DNA from: Mesorhizobium sp. GbtcB19
Lineage (GTDB): Bacteria > Pseudomonadota > Alphaproteobacteria > Rhizobiales > Rhizobiaceae
Assembly: GCF_019091085.1 (NCBI RefSeq)
Contig: NZ_JAGXJY010000001.1
Span: 434,001-498,000 of the forward strand
Direction of reading: 5' to 3'
Length of the DNA stretch: 64,000 nucleotides
The translations under genes and the position numbers were made by a program. Below, one piece after another: positions 41,460 through 52,827 of this stretch (positions are counted from its first letter, which is position 1; each line of letters begins with the position of its first letter). A model generated the notes under the pieces. It had not been told where the DNA came from, did not search any database, and saw only the letters and a list, made by a program, of their open reading frames with translations.

Positions 41460-42281
41460 CTATACGCGCGCCGAGGCGACGGCGCCGAAATGCACGTCGC
41501 CAGCCGCGATCGTCAGCACCGATCCCTCATCGTCGCGGATCACGAAACGGCAGTCCTCGTCAATGGTCTCGAAGACGCCGCGCACCACATTGCCGTCGAT
41601 TCTGACGGCAACCTCGCCGCCAAGGCCCGCCGCGCGGGCAAGCCAGCGCTTACGGATGGCATCGAGCCCGCGCCCGTCGTCCCACATCCGGGCATTCTCG
41701 CTCCAGGCGTCCGAAAGCGCCAGAAACAGCGTCTCGGCATCGCAATTGGCGCCCAGCGCCTGCAGCGACGTCGCCGGATAAGGCAAATCCTCAGGATACG
41801 CCACGACATTGACGCCGATGCCGATGGCAACGGCGAAACGGCCGCCATCGAGCATCGCCGATTCCAGCAGGATGCCGGCAAGCTTGGCGCCCGAAGCCAG
41901 CACGTCGTTCGGCCATTTCAGCTCGAAGCGGTTGCGGTCCTGGCTTGCGCCATCCAGTGCGACGGCGATCCGGCCTTTCGGCACGACGGCGTCGAGCGCG
42001 TCGGCCAGCGCAAGGCCCGCGACGAAGCCGAGCGTCGCGGCAAGCCGCAACTCGCCGCCGGGGACCAGGAGCAGCGTCGCCGCCAAATTGCCCTCGGGCG
42101 TCGCCCAGGCGCGGCCGCGCCGGCCACGCCCGCTTTCCTGCTTCTTCGAGACGACCCAGAGCTTTCCCGGATCGCCCGCGCGCGCATGCTCCAGCGCCAG
42201 CGCGTTGGTCGAGCCGACGCTGTCATGCGCCTCGAGCCGGAACCCCTCCGACGCAGCGGTTGGAGCCAGTCGAAACGCCAT
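41460..42281 (-). CDS. birA: Biotin-[acetyl-CoA-carboxylase] ligase
   Basis: 273 aa from ATG 42281, four bases after the nuoN stop. The biotin/AMP loop GRGRRGRAW stands at 51-59, with SVGSTNALALEHA and FELKWPNDVLASGAKLAGIL. There is no N-terminal helix-turn-helix, so it is a monofunctional ligase and not the BirA repressor. It biotinylates carboxylase subunits. Its place after nuoN is typical in Rhizobiales. Confidence 0.93.
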   Translation of the reverse strand: MAFRLAPTAASEGFRLEAHDSVGSTNALALEHARAGDPGKLWVVSKKQESGRGRRGRAWATPEGNLAATLLLVPGGELRLAATLGFVAGLALADALDAVVPKGRIAVALDGASQDRNRFELKWPNDVLASGAKLAGILLESAMLDGGRFAVAIGIGVNVVAYPEDLPYPATSLQALGANCDAETLFLALSDAWSENARMWDDGRGLDAIRKRWLARAAGLGGEVAVRIDGNVVRGVFETIDEDCRFVIRDDEGSVLTIAAGDVHFGAVASARV

Positions 42282-42285
42282 CCCG

Positions 42286-43722
42286 TCAGAAGAAGGTCTT
42301 CGCCGCGGCTTCGGCATAGCTGCCGATCGGCCCGCCGATCAGCACATAAAACAGCACGAAGGCGCCGCTGACGCCGAGCACCAGGCGCAGCTCGCTCGCC
42401 ATCGGCACGAAGCCGCCGACCGGTTCGTCGAACCACATGATCTTGATGATGCGCAGATAATAGTAGGCGCCCACCACCGAGGCCAGCACGCCGATGATCG
42501 CCAGCGCGTAGAGATGCGCGTTGATGGCAGCGAGGAACACGTACCACTTCCCCCAGAAGCCCGCGAGCGGCGGAATGCCGGCCAGCGAGAACATCAAGAT
42601 GGTGAGGATGGTGGCCATGATCGGGTTGGTCGAGGCCAGGCCGGAAAGGTCGCTGATCTGCTCGACATTGCCTTCCTTGCGCCGCATGGCCAGGATGAAG
42701 GCGAAGGTGCCCAGCGTCATCACCAGATAGATCAGCATGTAGATGGCGACGCCGCGCACGCCCGCCTGGCTGTTGGCGGCAAGGCCGACCAGCGCGTAGC
42801 CCATATGGCCGATCGAGGAATAGGCCATCAGGCGCTTGATGTTGGTCTGGCCGATGGCCGCGAAAGCGCCAAGCGCCATCGAGGCGATCGAGATGAAGAC
42901 CACGATCTGCTGCCAGTCGGCGGCAACCGGCTTGAAGGCGCCCATGGTGACGCGCACGATCAGCGCCATCGCCGCCATCTTCGGGGCCGCCGCCAGGAAG
43001 GCGGTGATCGGCGTCGGCGCGCCCTCATAGACGTCCGGCGTCCACATATGGAACGGCACGGCCGAGATCTTGAAGGCGAGGCCCGCAAGCACGAACACCA
43101 GGCCGAAGACGAGGCCAAGCTGGCGCTCGCCGCTGCCCAGAGCCGTCGCGATCTCGTGGAAGCCGGTGTTGCCGGTGTAGCCGTAGACGAGGCTGATGCC
43201 GTAGAGCAACATGCCCGACGACAGCGCGCCGAGGACGAAATATTTCAGGCCCGCCTCGGTCGAGCGCAGGTTGTCACGGTTGATCGCGGCCAGCACGTAG
43301 ATCGCCAGCGACTGCAGTTCGAGCCCGAGATAGAGCCCGATCATGCCGTTGGCCGAGATCATCAGCATCATGCCGAGCGTGCAGAGCAGGATAAGCACCG
43401 GGAATTCGAACTTGTCGAAATGCTCCTGGCGCGCAAAGCGCATCGACATCACCAGCGACACCGCCGAGCCGATCAGCGCCAGCATCTTCATGAAGGCGCT
43501 GAAGGGATCCTGCACGAAGGCGCCGCCATAGGCAGCGCCCTGCCCGCCTGAGAAGGCAAGCCAGAGACCTGCCACCACGAGCACGATCACGGCCAGGCCG
43601 GTCACGGTCATGGTGTTGTTGCTGCGCGAATAGGCTCCGATCATCAGGAGCACCAGCGCGCCGACGGCCAGGATCAGTTCCGGCGTCGAGAGCGAAAGAC
43701 TGGAGAGAAGGTCCGGCGTCAT
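42286..43722 (-). CDS. nuoN: NADH-quinone oxidoreductase subunit N
   Basis: 478 aa with about 14 helices. A Mrp-type antiporter-like subunit of complex I with conserved lysine and glutamate helices, including [12 protein letters not shown] and [16 protein letters not shown]. It takes part in proton pumping in the inner membrane. The gap to nuoM is 13 bp. Last subunit gene of the operon. Confidence 0.95.
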   Translation of the reverse strand: MTPDLLSSLSLSTPELILAVGALVLLMIGAYSRSNNTMTVTGLAVIVLVVAGLWLAFSGGQGAAYGGAFVQDPFSAFMKMLALIGSAVSLVMSMRFARQEHFDKFEFPVLILLCTLGMMLMISANGMIGLYLGLELQSLAIYVLAAINRDNLRSTEAGLKYFVLGALSSGMLLYGISLVYGYTGNTGFHEIATALGSGERQLGLVFGLVFVLAGLAFKISAVPFHMWTPDVYEGAPTPITAFLAAAPKMAAMALIVRVTMGAFKPVAADWQQIVVFISIASMALGAFAAIGQTNIKRLMAYSSIGHMGYALVGLAANSQAGVRGVAIYMLIYLVMTLGTFAFILAMRRKEGNVEQISDLSGLASTNPIMATILTILMFSLAGIPPLAGFWGKWYVFLAAINAHLYALAIIGVLASVVGAYYYLRIIKIMWFDEPVGGFVPMASELRLVLGVSGAFVLFYVLIGGPIGSYAEAAAKTFF

Positions 43723-43735
43723 GGTTTATCCCCAG

Positions 43736-45241
43736 TCAGTTCGCCGCCGCGGTCTGCGCGGAATTGATGGATGCGGTGACGTTGGTGACGAGCGTCTTGA
43801 CCGATTGGGCCGTCGCGTCGAACACCGGCGCCGGGTAGACACCGAAGAAGATGACCAGCACCACCAGCGGGTAGATGATCGCCTTCTCGCGCGGCGACAG
43901 ATCCAGCAGGTTTTTCAGGCTGTCCTTGGTCAGCGCGCCGAAGATCACCCGGCGATAGAGCCAGAGCGCGTAGGCAGCCGACAGGATGACACCGGTGGCG
44001 GCGAAGAACGCCACCCAGGTGTTGACCTTGAACACGCCGAGCATGGTCAGGAATTCGCCGATGAAGCCGCTGGTGCCTGGCAGGCCGACATTGGCCATGG
44101 TGAAGATCATGAACACGGTGGCGTATTTCGGCATGTTGTTGACCAGCCCGCCATAGGCGTCGATCTCGCGCGTGTGCATGCGGTCATAGATGACGCCGAC
44201 GCACAGGAACAGCGCGCCCGAAACGAGGCCGTGGCTGAGCATCTGGTAGATCGCGCCCTGCACGCCCTCCTGGTTCATCGCGAAGATGCCCATGGTGACG
44301 AAGCCCATATGGGCGACCGACGAATAGGCGATCAGCTTCTTCATGTCCTCCTGCATCAGCGCCACCAGCGAGGTGTAGATGATGGCGACGACGGAGAGCG
44401 TGAACACCAGCGGCGCGAACATCGCCGACGCTTCCGGGAACATCGGCAGCGAGAAGCGCAGGAAGCCGTACCCGCCCATCTTCAGCAAGATGGCGGCCAG
44501 GATCACCGAGCCTGCCGTCGGCGCCTCGACGTGAGCGTCGGGCAGCCAGGTATGCACAGGCCACATCGGCATCTTCACTGCGAAGGAGGCGAAGAAGGCG
44601 AGCCACAGCCAGGTCTGCATGTTGGCCGGGAAGTGATGCGTCAAAAGCGTCGGGATGTCGGTGGTGCCCGACTGGAAGAACATCGCCATGATGGCAAGCA
44701 GCATCAGCACCGAGCCGGCGAGCGTATAGAGGAAGAACTTGAACGAGGCATAGACGCGCCGCTTGCCGCCCCAGACGCCGATGATGATGAACATCGGGAT
44801 CAGGCCGGCCTCGAAGAAGACGTAGAAGAGCACGATGTCGAGCGCGCAGAACACGCCGATCATCAGCGTCTCGAGGATCAGGAAGGCGATCATATAGGCC
44901 TTGACCCGCTTCTCGATCGCCTCCCAGGAGGCGAGGATGGAAAGCGGCATCAGGAAGGTGGTCAGGATGACGAACAGCATCGAAATGCCGTCGACGCCCA
45001 TATGGTAGGAGATGCCGGAATCCAGCCAGGCATGCTTCTCGACGAACTGGAAGCCGGCCTGTGAGTTGTCGAAGCCCGTCCAGATGAACAGCGACACCAC
45101 GAAGGTGAACGCTGTCGTGGCGAAGGCGATCGCGCGGATGTTGCGGCGCGCGTTTTCGCTGTCGTCGCTGATTGGCAGAATGAAGAGCACACCAACCAGC
45201 GGCAGGAAGGTGACCAGCGAGAGGATTGGCCAGGCGGTCAT
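43736..45241 (-). CDS. nuoM: NADH-quinone oxidoreductase subunit M
   Basis: 501 aa, polytopic. [20 protein letters not shown] carries the conserved Glu, and [20 protein letters not shown] and [18 protein letters not shown] are the central signatures of the ND4/NuoM subunit. Its ATG shares position 45241 with the nuoL stop, so translation is tightly coupled. Confidence 0.96.
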   Translation of the reverse strand: MTAWPILSLVTFLPLVGVLFILPISDDSENARRNIRAIAFATTAFTFVVSLFIWTGFDNSQAGFQFVEKHAWLDSGISYHMGVDGISMLFVILTTFLMPLSILASWEAIEKRVKAYMIAFLILETLMIGVFCALDIVLFYVFFEAGLIPMFIIIGVWGGKRRVYASFKFFLYTLAGSVLMLLAIMAMFFQSGTTDIPTLLTHHFPANMQTWLWLAFFASFAVKMPMWPVHTWLPDAHVEAPTAGSVILAAILLKMGGYGFLRFSLPMFPEASAMFAPLVFTLSVVAIIYTSLVALMQEDMKKLIAYSSVAHMGFVTMGIFAMNQEGVQGAIYQMLSHGLVSGALFLCVGVIYDRMHTREIDAYGGLVNNMPKYATVFMIFTMANVGLPGTSGFIGEFLTMLGVFKVNTWVAFFAATGVILSAAYALWLYRRVIFGALTKDSLKNLLDLSPREKAIIYPLVVLVIFFGVYPAPVFDATAQSVKTLVTNVTASINSAQTAAAN

Positions 45242-47214
45242 CAGAGCATCATCCAGGTGACGAGAGCGGCCACGCCGATGAGCATGGCGAAGGCATAGTG
45301 GTAGAGATAGCCGGTCTGCAGCTTGACGACGCGGTTGGTGACGTCGACAACGCGCGCCGAGATGCCATCGGGGCCGAGCCCGTCGATGATGGTGCCGTCA
45401 CCGGTCTTCCACAGGAACCTGCCAAGGCGCTTGGCCGGCTGCACGAACAAGAAGTCGTAGAGCTCGTCGAAATACCACTTGTTGAGCAGGAAGGCGTAGA
45501 GCAGGCGGTGGTTGGCGGCGACGCTGCGAGGCAGTTCCGGCGAGCGGATGTAGAACTTCCAGGCAACCGCAAGCCCGATCACCATGGCCACGAACGGCGC
45601 CAGTTCGACCCAGAGCGGTAACTCGTGGATCTCGCGCAGGATGTCGTTGTCGGGGAGCGTGAACAGCGACGCCTTCCAGAATTCGGCATAGCCCTCGCCG
45701 ATGAAGGCGCCGTGGAAGATGATGCCCGCGAACAGCGCGCCGGCAGCCAGAACGTAAAGCGGCACCAGCATCACCGGCGGCGATTCATGGACATGATGCA
45801 TCACCTCGTGGCTGGCGCGCGGCTCGCCGTGGAAGGTCATGAAGATCAGCCGCCAGGAGTAGAAGCTGGTGAAGCAGGCGGCGACCACCAGCAGGATGAA
45901 GGCGAAGGCCGCGACCGCATTGTGGCTGGCAAACGAGGTCGCGATGATGGCATCCTTGGAGAAGAAGCCGGCGGTGCCGATCACCGTCGCCGGGATGCCG
46001 ACGCCGGTCAGCGCCAGCGTACCGACGATCATCATCCAGTAGGTCGCGGGGATCAGCTTGCGCAGCCCACCCATCTTGCGCATGTCCTGCTCGTCGGACA
46101 CGGCATGGATGACCGAGCCGGAGCCGAGGAACAGCAGCGCCTTGAAGAAGGCGTGCGTGAACAGATGGAAGATCGCCGCGCCGTAGGCGCCGACGCCGAG
46201 CGCCACGAACATGTAGCCGAGCTGCGAGCAGGTCGAATAGGCGATGACGCGCTTGATGTCGTTCTGGACCAGGCCGACGGTCGCCGCGAAGAAGGCGGTG
46301 AAGGCGCCGATGAAGGTGACGACGGTCAGCGCCGTATGCGACAGCTCGAACAGTGGCGACAGCCTCGCCAGCATGAACACGCCGGCGGTCACCATGGTCG
46401 CGGCATGGATAAGCGCGGAGACCGGCGTCGGGCCTTCCATGGCGTCCGGCAGCCAGGTGTGCAGCGGCACCTGCGCCGACTTGCCCATGGCGCCCATGAA
46501 GAGCAGCAGGCAGACCACGGTCAGCGCCGTCTGCTTGTCGAGCGCATGGCCGAGGAAGGTGAGCACCGCCGCACCCGCCGGCGCGCCTTCGGTCGGCAGG
46601 AACGATGCGGCATTGGCGAACACTGTGCCGAGATTGACCGAGCCGAACAGCACGAACACGCCGAAGATGCCGAGCGCGAAGCCGAAGTCGCCGACGCGGT
46701 TGACGACGAAAGCCTTGATCGCCGCGGCATTGGCTGACGGCTTCTTGTACCAGAAGCCGATCAGCAGGTAGGAGGCGAGACCGACGCCTTCCCAGCCGAA
46801 GAACATCTGGATGAGATTGTCGGCGGTCACCAGCATCAGCATGGCGAAGGTGAACAGCGACAGATAGGCGAAGAAGCGTGGCCGGTTCGGATCGTGATGC
46901 ATGTAGCCGATCGAATAGATGTGAACCAGCGCCGACACCGTGTTGACGACGACCAGCATCACCACCGTCAGCGTGTCGATCCTCAGCGCCCAGGAGGCGT
47001 CGACGCCACCCGACTGGATCCAGCGCAGCACCGGCACCGTGAACACCTCGCCATGGCCGAAGCCGACGGTGAAGAAGGCGATCCACGACAGGATAGCCGC
47101 GATCACCAGGAAGCCGGAGGTGATGTATTCGGAAGCCTTGGCGCCGAGCGAATTGCCGAACAGGCCGACAATCAGGAAGCCAAGCAGCGGAAGGAAGACG
47201 ATAGCCTGATACAT
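45241..47214 (-). CDS. nuoL: NADH-quinone oxidoreductase subunit L
   Basis: 657 aa from ATG 47214, preferred over an upstream TTG at 47229 that would overlap nuo[39 protein letters not shown] and [19 protein letters not shown] identify ND5/NuoL. A C-terminal amphipathic lateral helix region (after about 480) should run along the membrane arm. Confidence 0.96.
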   Translation of the reverse strand: MYQAIVFLPLLGFLIVGLFGNSLGAKASEYITSGFLVIAAILSWIAFFTVGFGHGEVFTVPVLRWIQSGGVDASWALRIDTLTVVMLVVVNTVSALVHIYSIGYMHHDPNRPRFFAYLSLFTFAMLMLVTADNLIQMFFGWEGVGLASYLLIGFWYKKPSANAAAIKAFVVNRVGDFGFALGIFGVFVLFGSVNLGTVFANAASFLPTEGAPAGAAVLTFLGHALDKQTALTVVCLLLFMGAMGKSAQVPLHTWLPDAMEGPTPVSALIHAATMVTAGVFMLARLSPLFELSHTALTVVTFIGAFTAFFAATVGLVQNDIKRVIAYSTCSQLGYMFVALGVGAYGAAIFHLFTHAFFKALLFLGSGSVIHAVSDEQDMRKMGGLRKLIPATYWMMIVGTLALTGVGIPATVIGTAGFFSKDAIIATSFASHNAVAAFAFILLVVAACFTSFYSWRLIFMTFHGEPRASHEVMHHVHESPPVMLVPLYVLAAGALFAGIIFHGAFIGEGYAEFWKASLFTLPDNDILREIHELPLWVELAPFVAMVIGLAVAWKFYIRSPELPRSVAANHRLLYAFLLNKWYFDELYDFLFVQPAKRLGRFLWKTGDGTIIDGLGPDGISARVVDVTNRVVKLQTGYLYHYAFAMLIGVAALVTWMML

Positions 47215-47225
47215 GGTGGTTCCCG

Positions 47226-47534
47226 TCAACCCTTCATCGAGCTCACGTCTTCGACCGCGATCGAGCCGCGGTTGCGGAAGAAGACGACAAGAATGGCAAG
47301 ACCGATCGCGGCTTCAGCGGCTGCGACCGTCAGCACGAACAGGGCGAAGACCTGTCCGACGAGGTCATGCAGCGCCGCCGAGAAGGCGACGAAGTTGATG
47401 TTGACCGCAAGCAGGATGAGCTCGACCGACATCAGGATGACGATGATGTTGCGGCGGTTCAGGAAGATGCCGAACACGCCGAGCGTGAACAGGATCGCGG
47501 ATACGGTCAGATAATGTGCAATGCCGACGACCAT
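47226..47534 (-). CDS. nuoK: NADH-quinone oxidoreductase subunit K
   Basis: 102 aa, three helices. The conserved Glu residues lie in [20 protein letters not shown] and [16 protein letters not shown], both needed for proton transfer in the ND4L/NuoK family. One base separates its start from the nuoJ stop. Confidence 0.96.
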   Translation of the reverse strand: MVVGIAHYLTVSAILFTLGVFGIFLNRRNIIVILMSVELILLAVNINFVAFSAALHDLVGQVFALFVLTVAAAEAAIGLAILVVFFRNRGSIAVEDVSSMKG

Positions 47535-47535
47535 C

Positions 47536-48156
47536 TCAGATGCCCTCGCCCGATTTGACCTTGCGGATTTCCATGCCCGTCGCCGGGGTGCGGCCGACCT
47601 GGGCGGCGATCGACTGCCGCTTGACGCCTTCCTTGTGGCGCAGCGTCAGCACGATGGCGCCGATCATGGCGACGAGCAGCACCAGCCCGGAAATCTGGAA
47701 GTAATAGAGGTAGTCCGTATAGAGGATGTCGCCGAGCGCCGCCGTGTTGGAGCGCGTGGCGAGATCCGGCGTCGCCTTGGCGACCGTCGAGGCCAGCTGC
47801 GGCGCGAATGTGTAGCCGCCGAGCACGACAATCAGCTCCGCCGCCAGGATCAGCCCAACCAGCGCGCCGATGGGCGCATATTGCAGCGCGCCCTGCTTCA
47901 TCTCGGCGAAGTCGACGTCGAGCATCATGACGACGAACAGGAACAGCACCATCACCGCGCCGACATAGACGACGAGCAGGATCATCGCCAGGAACTCGGC
48001 GCCGGTCAGCATGAACAGGCCGGCGGCGTTGAAGAAGGTGAGGATCAGGAACAGCACGGAATGCACGGGGTTGCGCGACGAAATGACCATGAAGGCCGAC
48101 GCCACGGCGATAAAGGCGAAGAGGTAGAAAAAGGCCGCCTCTAATCCAGTCAGCAT
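47536..48156 (-). CDS. nuoJ: NADH-quinone oxidoreductase subunit J
   Basis: 206 aa from ATG 48156; GGGGAA precedes it, and an upstream extension would run into the palindromic repeat. Five helices, with [23 protein letters not shown] as the NuoJ hallmark. Unlike the rest of the operon, the gap to the preceding gene (nuoI) is 230 bp and holds a palindromic repeat. Confidence 0.95.
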   Translation of the reverse strand: MLTGLEAAFFYLFAFIAVASAFMVISSRNPVHSVLFLILTFFNAAGLFMLTGAEFLAMILLVVYVGAVMVLFLFVVMMLDVDFAEMKQGALQYAPIGALVGLILAAELIVVLGGYTFAPQLASTVAKATPDLATRSNTAALGDILYTDYLYYFQISGLVLLVAMIGAIVLTLRHKEGVKRQSIAAQVGRTPATGMEIRKVKSGEGI

Positions 48157-48252
48157 GGGATTCCCCGGGTTACAAATTCCGACTCCGACCCGCCTCCGGT
48201 TCGAAACCGCGTGTTCCTTAGACGGACGACGTTGCGCCGTCCACTTTCTTGT

Positions 48253-48378
48253 TCCTTCTCCCCGTTTACGGGGAGAAGGTGGCCCGAAGGGCCGGATGAG
48301 GGGTAACGCCAAGTTTCCAGAAGCTGGCGCCGCCCCTCATCTGCCTGCCGGCATCTTCTCCCCGTAAACGGGGAGAAG
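48253..48378. repeat. Palindromic repeat inside the nuo operon (nuoI-nuoJ gap)
   Basis: Inverted copies of ttctccccgtttacggggag with GATGAGGGG/CCCCTCATCTG ends occupy 48253-48378. Each arm contains a self-complementary CTCCCCGTTTACGGGGAG hairpin. The element is oriented so that a hairpin-rich RNA would form between nuoI and nuoJ. The remainder of 48157-48386 is without features. Confidence 0.85.
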
Positions 48379-48386
48379 CACGCTAA

Positions 48387-48878
48387 TCACCTATACGGCG
48401 AGTCCAGCGCGATGTTGCGCGCAAGCTCCCGCTCCCAGCGATCGCCGTTCGCGAGCAGCTTTTCCTTGTTGTAGTAAAGCTCCTCGCGCGTCTCGGTCGC
48501 GAATTCGAAATTCGGCCCCTCGACGATGGCGTCGACCGGGCAGGCCTCCTGGCAGAAGCCGCAATAGATGCACTTCACCATGTCGATGTCGTAGCGCACG
48601 GTGCGGCGCGTGCCGTCATTGCGGCGCGGACCGGCCTCGATGGTGATGGCCTGCGCCGGGCAGATCGCCTCGCAGAGCTTGCAGGCGATGCAGCGTTCCT
48701 CGCCGTTCGGATAACGGCGCAGCGCATGCTCGCCACGGAAGCGCGGGCTGATCGGCCCCTTCTCATGCGGATAGTTGATCGTTTCCTTCGGCGCGAAGAA
48801 CTGGCGCATCGACAGGAAGAAAGCGCTGACGAAATCCTTCAGCAGCAGCGATTTTGCGGCCTGGGCCAGAGCGGACAT
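48387..48878 (-). CDS. nuoI: NADH-quinone oxidoreductase subunit I
   Basis: 163 aa from ATG 48878, which overlaps the nuoH stop (ATGA). Two 4Fe-4S ferredoxin motifs, [12 protein letters not shown] (about 63-74) and [12 protein letters not shown] (about 103-114), carry clusters N6a and N6b between the peripheral arm and the quinone site. Confidence 0.96.
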   Translation of the reverse strand: MSALAQAAKSLLLKDFVSAFFLSMRQFFAPKETINYPHEKGPISPRFRGEHALRRYPNGEERCIACKLCEAICPAQAITIEAGPRRNDGTRRTVRYDIDMVKCIYCGFCQEACPVDAIVEGPNFEFATETREELYYNKEKLLANGDRWERELARNIALDSPYR

Positions 48879-49921
48879 CACGCAAACCCCGTGATCTTGA
48901 GGAAGGCCGCGGTGGCCACGACCATGAACAGCGAGATCGGCAGGAACACTTTCCAGCCCAGCCGCATCAGCTGGTCGTAGCGGTAGCGCGGCACGAAAGC
49001 CTTCACCATCGAGAACATGAAGAACATCAGGCAGATCTTCAGCACGAACCAGATCACTCCTGGTACCCAGGTGAAGGGCGCGAAGTTGAACGGTGGCAGC
49101 CAGCCGCCGAGGAACAGGATGGTCGCCAGCGCGCACATCAGGACGACGGCGACATACTCGCCGAGGAAGAAGAGCAGGAACGGCGTCGACGAATATTCGA
49201 CCATGTGGCCGGCGACGAGTTCCGATTCCGCCTCCACCAGGTCGAAAGGCGGGCGGTTCGTCTCGGCGAGCGCGGAGATGAAGAACACCACGAACATCGG
49301 CAGCAGCGACAGCCAGTGCCAGTCGAGGAAGGTGTTGGGCAGGCCGAGCCGGGTGCCCAGACCGTCCTGTTGCGACATGACGATGTCGGAGAGGTTGAGC
49401 GAGCCGACGGTGAGCAGCACGGTGACGATGACGAAGCCGATCGAGACTTCGTAGGACACCATCTGCGCGGCCGAGCGCAGCGCGCCGAGGAACGGGTATT
49501 TCGAGTTCGACGCCCAGCCGCCCATGATCACGCCGTAGACCTCGAGCGAGGAGATGGCGAAGACATAGAGGATGCCGACGTTGATGTTGGCGATCGCCCA
49601 TCCCTCATTGACCGGAATGACCGCCCAGGCCGAGATCGCCAGCACCGCCGACACCAGCGGTGCCAGAAGGAACACGCCCTTGTTGGCGCCCGACGGGATC
49701 ACCGGCTCCTTGAAGACGAATTTCAGAAGGTCGGCAAAGGCCTGCAGCGTTCCCCACGGACCGACGACGTTCGGGCCGCGGCGCAGCTGCACCGCTGCCC
49801 AGATCTTGCGGTCGGCATAGAGCAGGTAGGCGACGCCGATCAGGAGCACGACGATCAACACGACCGACTTCAACAGGATCAGCAGCGCCGGCAGCACGTA
49901 GAAGGAGAAAAAGGTTTCCAT
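48878..49921 (-). CDS. nuoH: NADH-quinone oxidoreductase subunit H
   Basis: 347 aa from ATG 49921, two bases after the nuoG stop. Eight helices; [20 protein letters not shown] and [21 protein letters not shown] are the quinone-chamber signatures of ND1/NuoH. Confidence 0.96.
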   Translation of the reverse strand: METFFSFYVLPALLILLKSVVLIVVLLIGVAYLLYADRKIWAAVQLRRGPNVVGPWGTLQAFADLLKFVFKEPVIPSGANKGVFLLAPLVSAVLAISAWAVIPVNEGWAIANINVGILYVFAISSLEVYGVIMGGWASNSKYPFLGALRSAAQMVSYEVSIGFVIVTVLLTVGSLNLSDIVMSQQDGLGTRLGLPNTFLDWHWLSLLPMFVVFFISALAETNRPPFDLVEAESELVAGHMVEYSSTPFLLFFLGEYVAVVLMCALATILFLGGWLPPFNFAPFTWVPGVIWFVLKICLMFFMFSMVKAFVPRYRYDQLMRLGWKVFLPISLFMVVATAAFLKITGFA

Positions 49922-49923
49922 GC

Positions 49924-52005
49924 TTATTCCGCCGCCTGCTTGAAGCCGCTCTTGGCCAGCGCCGAGCATTCAGCCATCACGGCCGACGCCCGCGCGATCG
50001 GGTTGGTCAGATAGAAGTCCTTCACCGAGGAGGCGAAGGTGCCCTTGTTCAGCCGGCCGCCGAGCTTCGCCACCTTGGCGATATCGTCGCCGCTGCCGGC
50101 CTGCACCTGGTCGATGCGGGCAAGATGCGGGAATTCTCCATAGAGCTTGGCGCGCAGCTGCACCAGCGAATCGAAGGGCAGCTTCTTGCCGAGCACGTCC
50201 GACACCGCCCGCAGGATCGCCCAGTCCTCGCGCGCCTCGCCAGGGGCGAAGCCGGCGCGGTTGGTCTGCTGCACGCGGCCTTCGGTGTTGACATAGGTGC
50301 CGGACTTTTCGGTGTAGGCGGCGCCTGGCAGGATGACGTTGGCGCGATGCGCCCCGGCATCGCCATGCGTGCCGATATAGACGACGAAGGCGCCTCCGGT
50401 CGCAGCCATGTCGATCTCGTCGGCGCCGAGCAGGAAGAGCACATCGGTGTCGCCCAGCATGCCGGCGACATCCTTGCCGCCCTCGCCCGGCACGAAGCCG
50501 ACATCGAGGCCGCCGACTCTCGCCGCTGCGTTATGCAGCACCGCGAAGCCGTTCCAGTCGGCGCTGACCGCGTTGACGGCCACCGCGAGCTTTGCCGCCT
50601 GACCGAGCACCGCGGCGCCATCGGCGCGCGCCAGGGCGCCCTGGCCGACGATGATCAGCGGATGCGTGGCCTTGCTCAGCACCTCGAAGAACTTGCCGGT
50701 GCCGTCGGCAAGACCCTTCAGGGATTCAGGGCCGGCGCCGATCAACTCATAGTCGTAGCGGGTGTCGCCGATCTCGCCGATGACGCCGACCGGCAGGTTG
50801 CCGACACGCCAGCGCTTGCGGATACGGGCATTGAGCACCGAGGCCTCGAAGCGTGGATTGGCGCCGATGATCAGCACCGCGTCGGCCTGCTCGATGCCTT
50901 CGATGGTCGGGTTGAAGATGTAGCTGGCGCGGCCGAGCGACGGATCGAGCGCGGCGCCATCCTGGCGGCAATCGACGTTCTTCGAGCCGAGAGCATTCAT
51001 CAGAAGCTTGAGCGCATAGATTTCCTCGACAGCCGCGAGATCGCCGGCGATCGCGCCGATCCGCTCGGGCGCGGTCTTGCCGACCTCGTCCTTGACGGCG
51101 GCGAAGGCCTCCGCCCAGCTTGCCGGCACCAGCTTGCCGTTCTTGCGCACATAAGGCCGGTCGAGACGCTGCGTGCGCAGGCCGTCCCAGATGAAGCGGG
51201 TCTTGTCGGAGATCCACTCCTCGTTCACCTGTTCGTTGACGCGCGGCAGGATGCGCATCACTTCGCGACCTCTGCTATCGACGCGGATCGCCGAGCCGAC
51301 GGCGTCCATGACGTCGATCGATTCCGTCTTGGTCAGTTCCCACGGCCGCGCCTGGAAGGCGAACGGCTTGGAGGTCAGCGCGCCGACCGGGCAAAGGTCT
51401 ATGACATTGCCCTGCAGCTCGGAGGTCATCGCCTGTTCGAGATAGGTGGTGATTTCGGCATCCTCGCCGCGGCCGATCAGGCCGAGTTCGGAAATGCCGG
51501 CGACTTCGGTGGTGAAGCGGACGCAGCGCGTGCAATGGATGCAGCGGTTCATCACCGTCTTGACCAGCGGGCCGATATACTTGTCTTCGACGGCGCGCTT
51601 GTTCTCGTGATAGCGCGAGGAATCGACGCCGAAGGCCATCGCCTGGTCCTGCAGGTCGCACTCGCCGCCCTGGTCGCAGATCGGGCAATCCAGCGGGTGG
51701 TTGATCAGCAGGAACTCCATCACGCCTTCGCGGGCCTTCTTTACCATCGGCGTGTTGGTGAAGATTTCCGGCGGCTCGCCATTCGGGCCGGGGCGCAGGT
51801 CGCGCACGCCCATGGCGCAGGACGCCTGCGGCTTGGGCGGGCCGCCCTTCACCTCGATCAGGCACATGCGGCAATTACCGGCGATGGACAGGCGCTCGTG
51901 GAAGCAGAAGCGCGGCACTTCCGCGCCGGCGTCCTCGGCCGCCTGCAGCAGCGTGTAATGGTCGGGTACCGTGATCTCTTTCCCGTCGACCTTGAGCTTT
52001 GCCAT
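49924..52005 (-). CDS. nuoG: NADH-quinone oxidoreductase subunit G
   Basis: 693 aa from ATG 52005 ([15 protein letters not shown]). An N-terminal 2Fe-2S domain ([15 protein letters not shown]), a His-Cys cluster region ([18 protein letters not shown]), CIHCTRC and a molybdopterin-oxidoreductase-like domain follow in order. It carries several electron-transfer clusters of the peripheral arm. A 75-bp gap separates it from the extra domain protein upstream. Confidence 0.95.
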   Translation of the reverse strand: MAKLKVDGKEITVPDHYTLLQAAEDAGAEVPRFCFHERLSIAGNCRMCLIEVKGGPPKPQASCAMGVRDLRPGPNGEPPEIFTNTPMVKKAREGVMEFLLINHPLDCPICDQGGECDLQDQAMAFGVDSSRYHENKRAVEDKYIGPLVKTVMNRCIHCTRCVRFTTEVAGISELGLIGRGEDAEITTYLEQAMTSELQGNVIDLCPVGALTSKPFAFQARPWELTKTESIDVMDAVGSAIRVDSRGREVMRILPRVNEQVNEEWISDKTRFIWDGLRTQRLDRPYVRKNGKLVPASWAEAFAAVKDEVGKTAPERIGAIAGDLAAVEEIYALKLLMNALGSKNVDCRQDGAALDPSLGRASYIFNPTIEGIEQADAVLIIGANPRFEASVLNARIRKRWRVGNLPVGVIGEIGDTRYDYELIGAGPESLKGLADGTGKFFEVLSKATHPLIIVGQGALARADGAAVLGQAAKLAVAVNAVSADWNGFAVLHNAAARVGGLDVGFVPGEGGKDVAGMLGDTDVLFLLGADEIDMAATGGAFVVYIGTHGDAGAHRANVILPGAAYTEKSGTYVNTEGRVQQTNRAGFAPGEAREDWAILRAVSDVLGKKLPFDSLVQLRAKLYGEFPHLARIDQVQAGSGDDIAKVAKLGGRLNKGTFASSVKDFYLTNPIARASAVMAECSALAKSGFKQAAE

Positions 52006-52080
52006 TCGCCTCAAACCCTCGCGGATATCCCGCAATCTCTATCTTCCGGGCGCGGCTTGCGCCGCGCCCGGTATTTCAAT

Positions 52081-52752
52081 TCACTTCGCGGCGAGCGCCG
52101 CCGCCTGCGCGGTCCAGTCATCGCGGCCGATGCGGCCGGCGAGCGACAGATAATCTTCTACCCAGGCGATCTCTTGCGACGTCCAGGCCGCGATCTGGCC
52201 ATAGGTCCAGATGCCGAGGCCGTTGAGCACTTTCTCCAGCTTCGGTCCGATACCGGAAATCGCTTTCAGGTCCGACGGCGTCGCCGGCTTGTCGACGGCC
52301 TTCGGCTGGCGGAAATCTTCCGGCATCAACGCCGATGCGGCCGGCTCTTCGACGGCGTCGGCGCCGATCGCCTTCTCGGTCGCGGTCGCGGCAATGTCGG
52401 TGACGTCGCGGGCAAAGGTCTGCGCCTTGGCGATCAGCGTCTCGGTCGCCTTGCGCGCCTTGGACGCGTTGGCCGCCGCTTCGTTCTGCGCCTCGAGGTC
52501 GTCGAGGAACGGCTGGAACATGCGCTGCGAGGCTTCCAGCGCGCCGGTGAACGCTCCCATCCACATGCCGACGGCATGGTTGGCAAGACCGATGCCGAGC
52601 GCCGACATCGCGGCGGCGCCCGCGACCGGATGCGCCAGAAGGTTGACGGCGCTGGCCATCTCCTTCGGCATCATCTTGGTCAGGTCCTGGTTCATTTTTT
52701 CGAGTTGGTCCAAATCAGGTATGAACGGATAGGGTATCGAATACGGCGCCAT
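52081..52752 (-). CDS. Complex I operon-associated protein with helix-hairpin-helix-like C-terminal domain
   Basis: 223 aa. It has a helical N-terminal half (MASAVNLLAHPVAGAAAMSA, then a charged coil) and a C-terminal domain of about 60 residues, DLKAISGIGPKLEKVLNGLG followed by TYGQIAAWTSQEIAWVEDYL and GRIGRDDWTAQA. The same domain ends the extended NuoE of this operon. No Fe-S ligands or signal peptide. The function is unknown; location between nuoF and nuoG suggests an assembly or accessory role in complex I. Confidence 0.8.
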   Translation of the reverse strand: MAPYSIPYPFIPDLDQLEKMNQDLTKMMPKEMASAVNLLAHPVAGAAAMSALGIGLANHAVGMWMGAFTGALEASQRMFQPFLDDLEAQNEAAANASKARKATETLIAKAQTFARDVTDIAATATEKAIGADAVEEPAASALMPEDFRQPKAVDKPATPSDLKAISGIGPKLEKVLNGLGIWTYGQIAAWTSQEIAWVEDYLSLAGRIGRDDWTAQAAALAAK

Positions 52753-52827
52753 AGAGATCTCCTGGTCGTTTCTTCGTATGCCCCGCCCCTGCTTTCAGTC
52801 TTGGGCTTTCGCCCATATTCCAAAATT

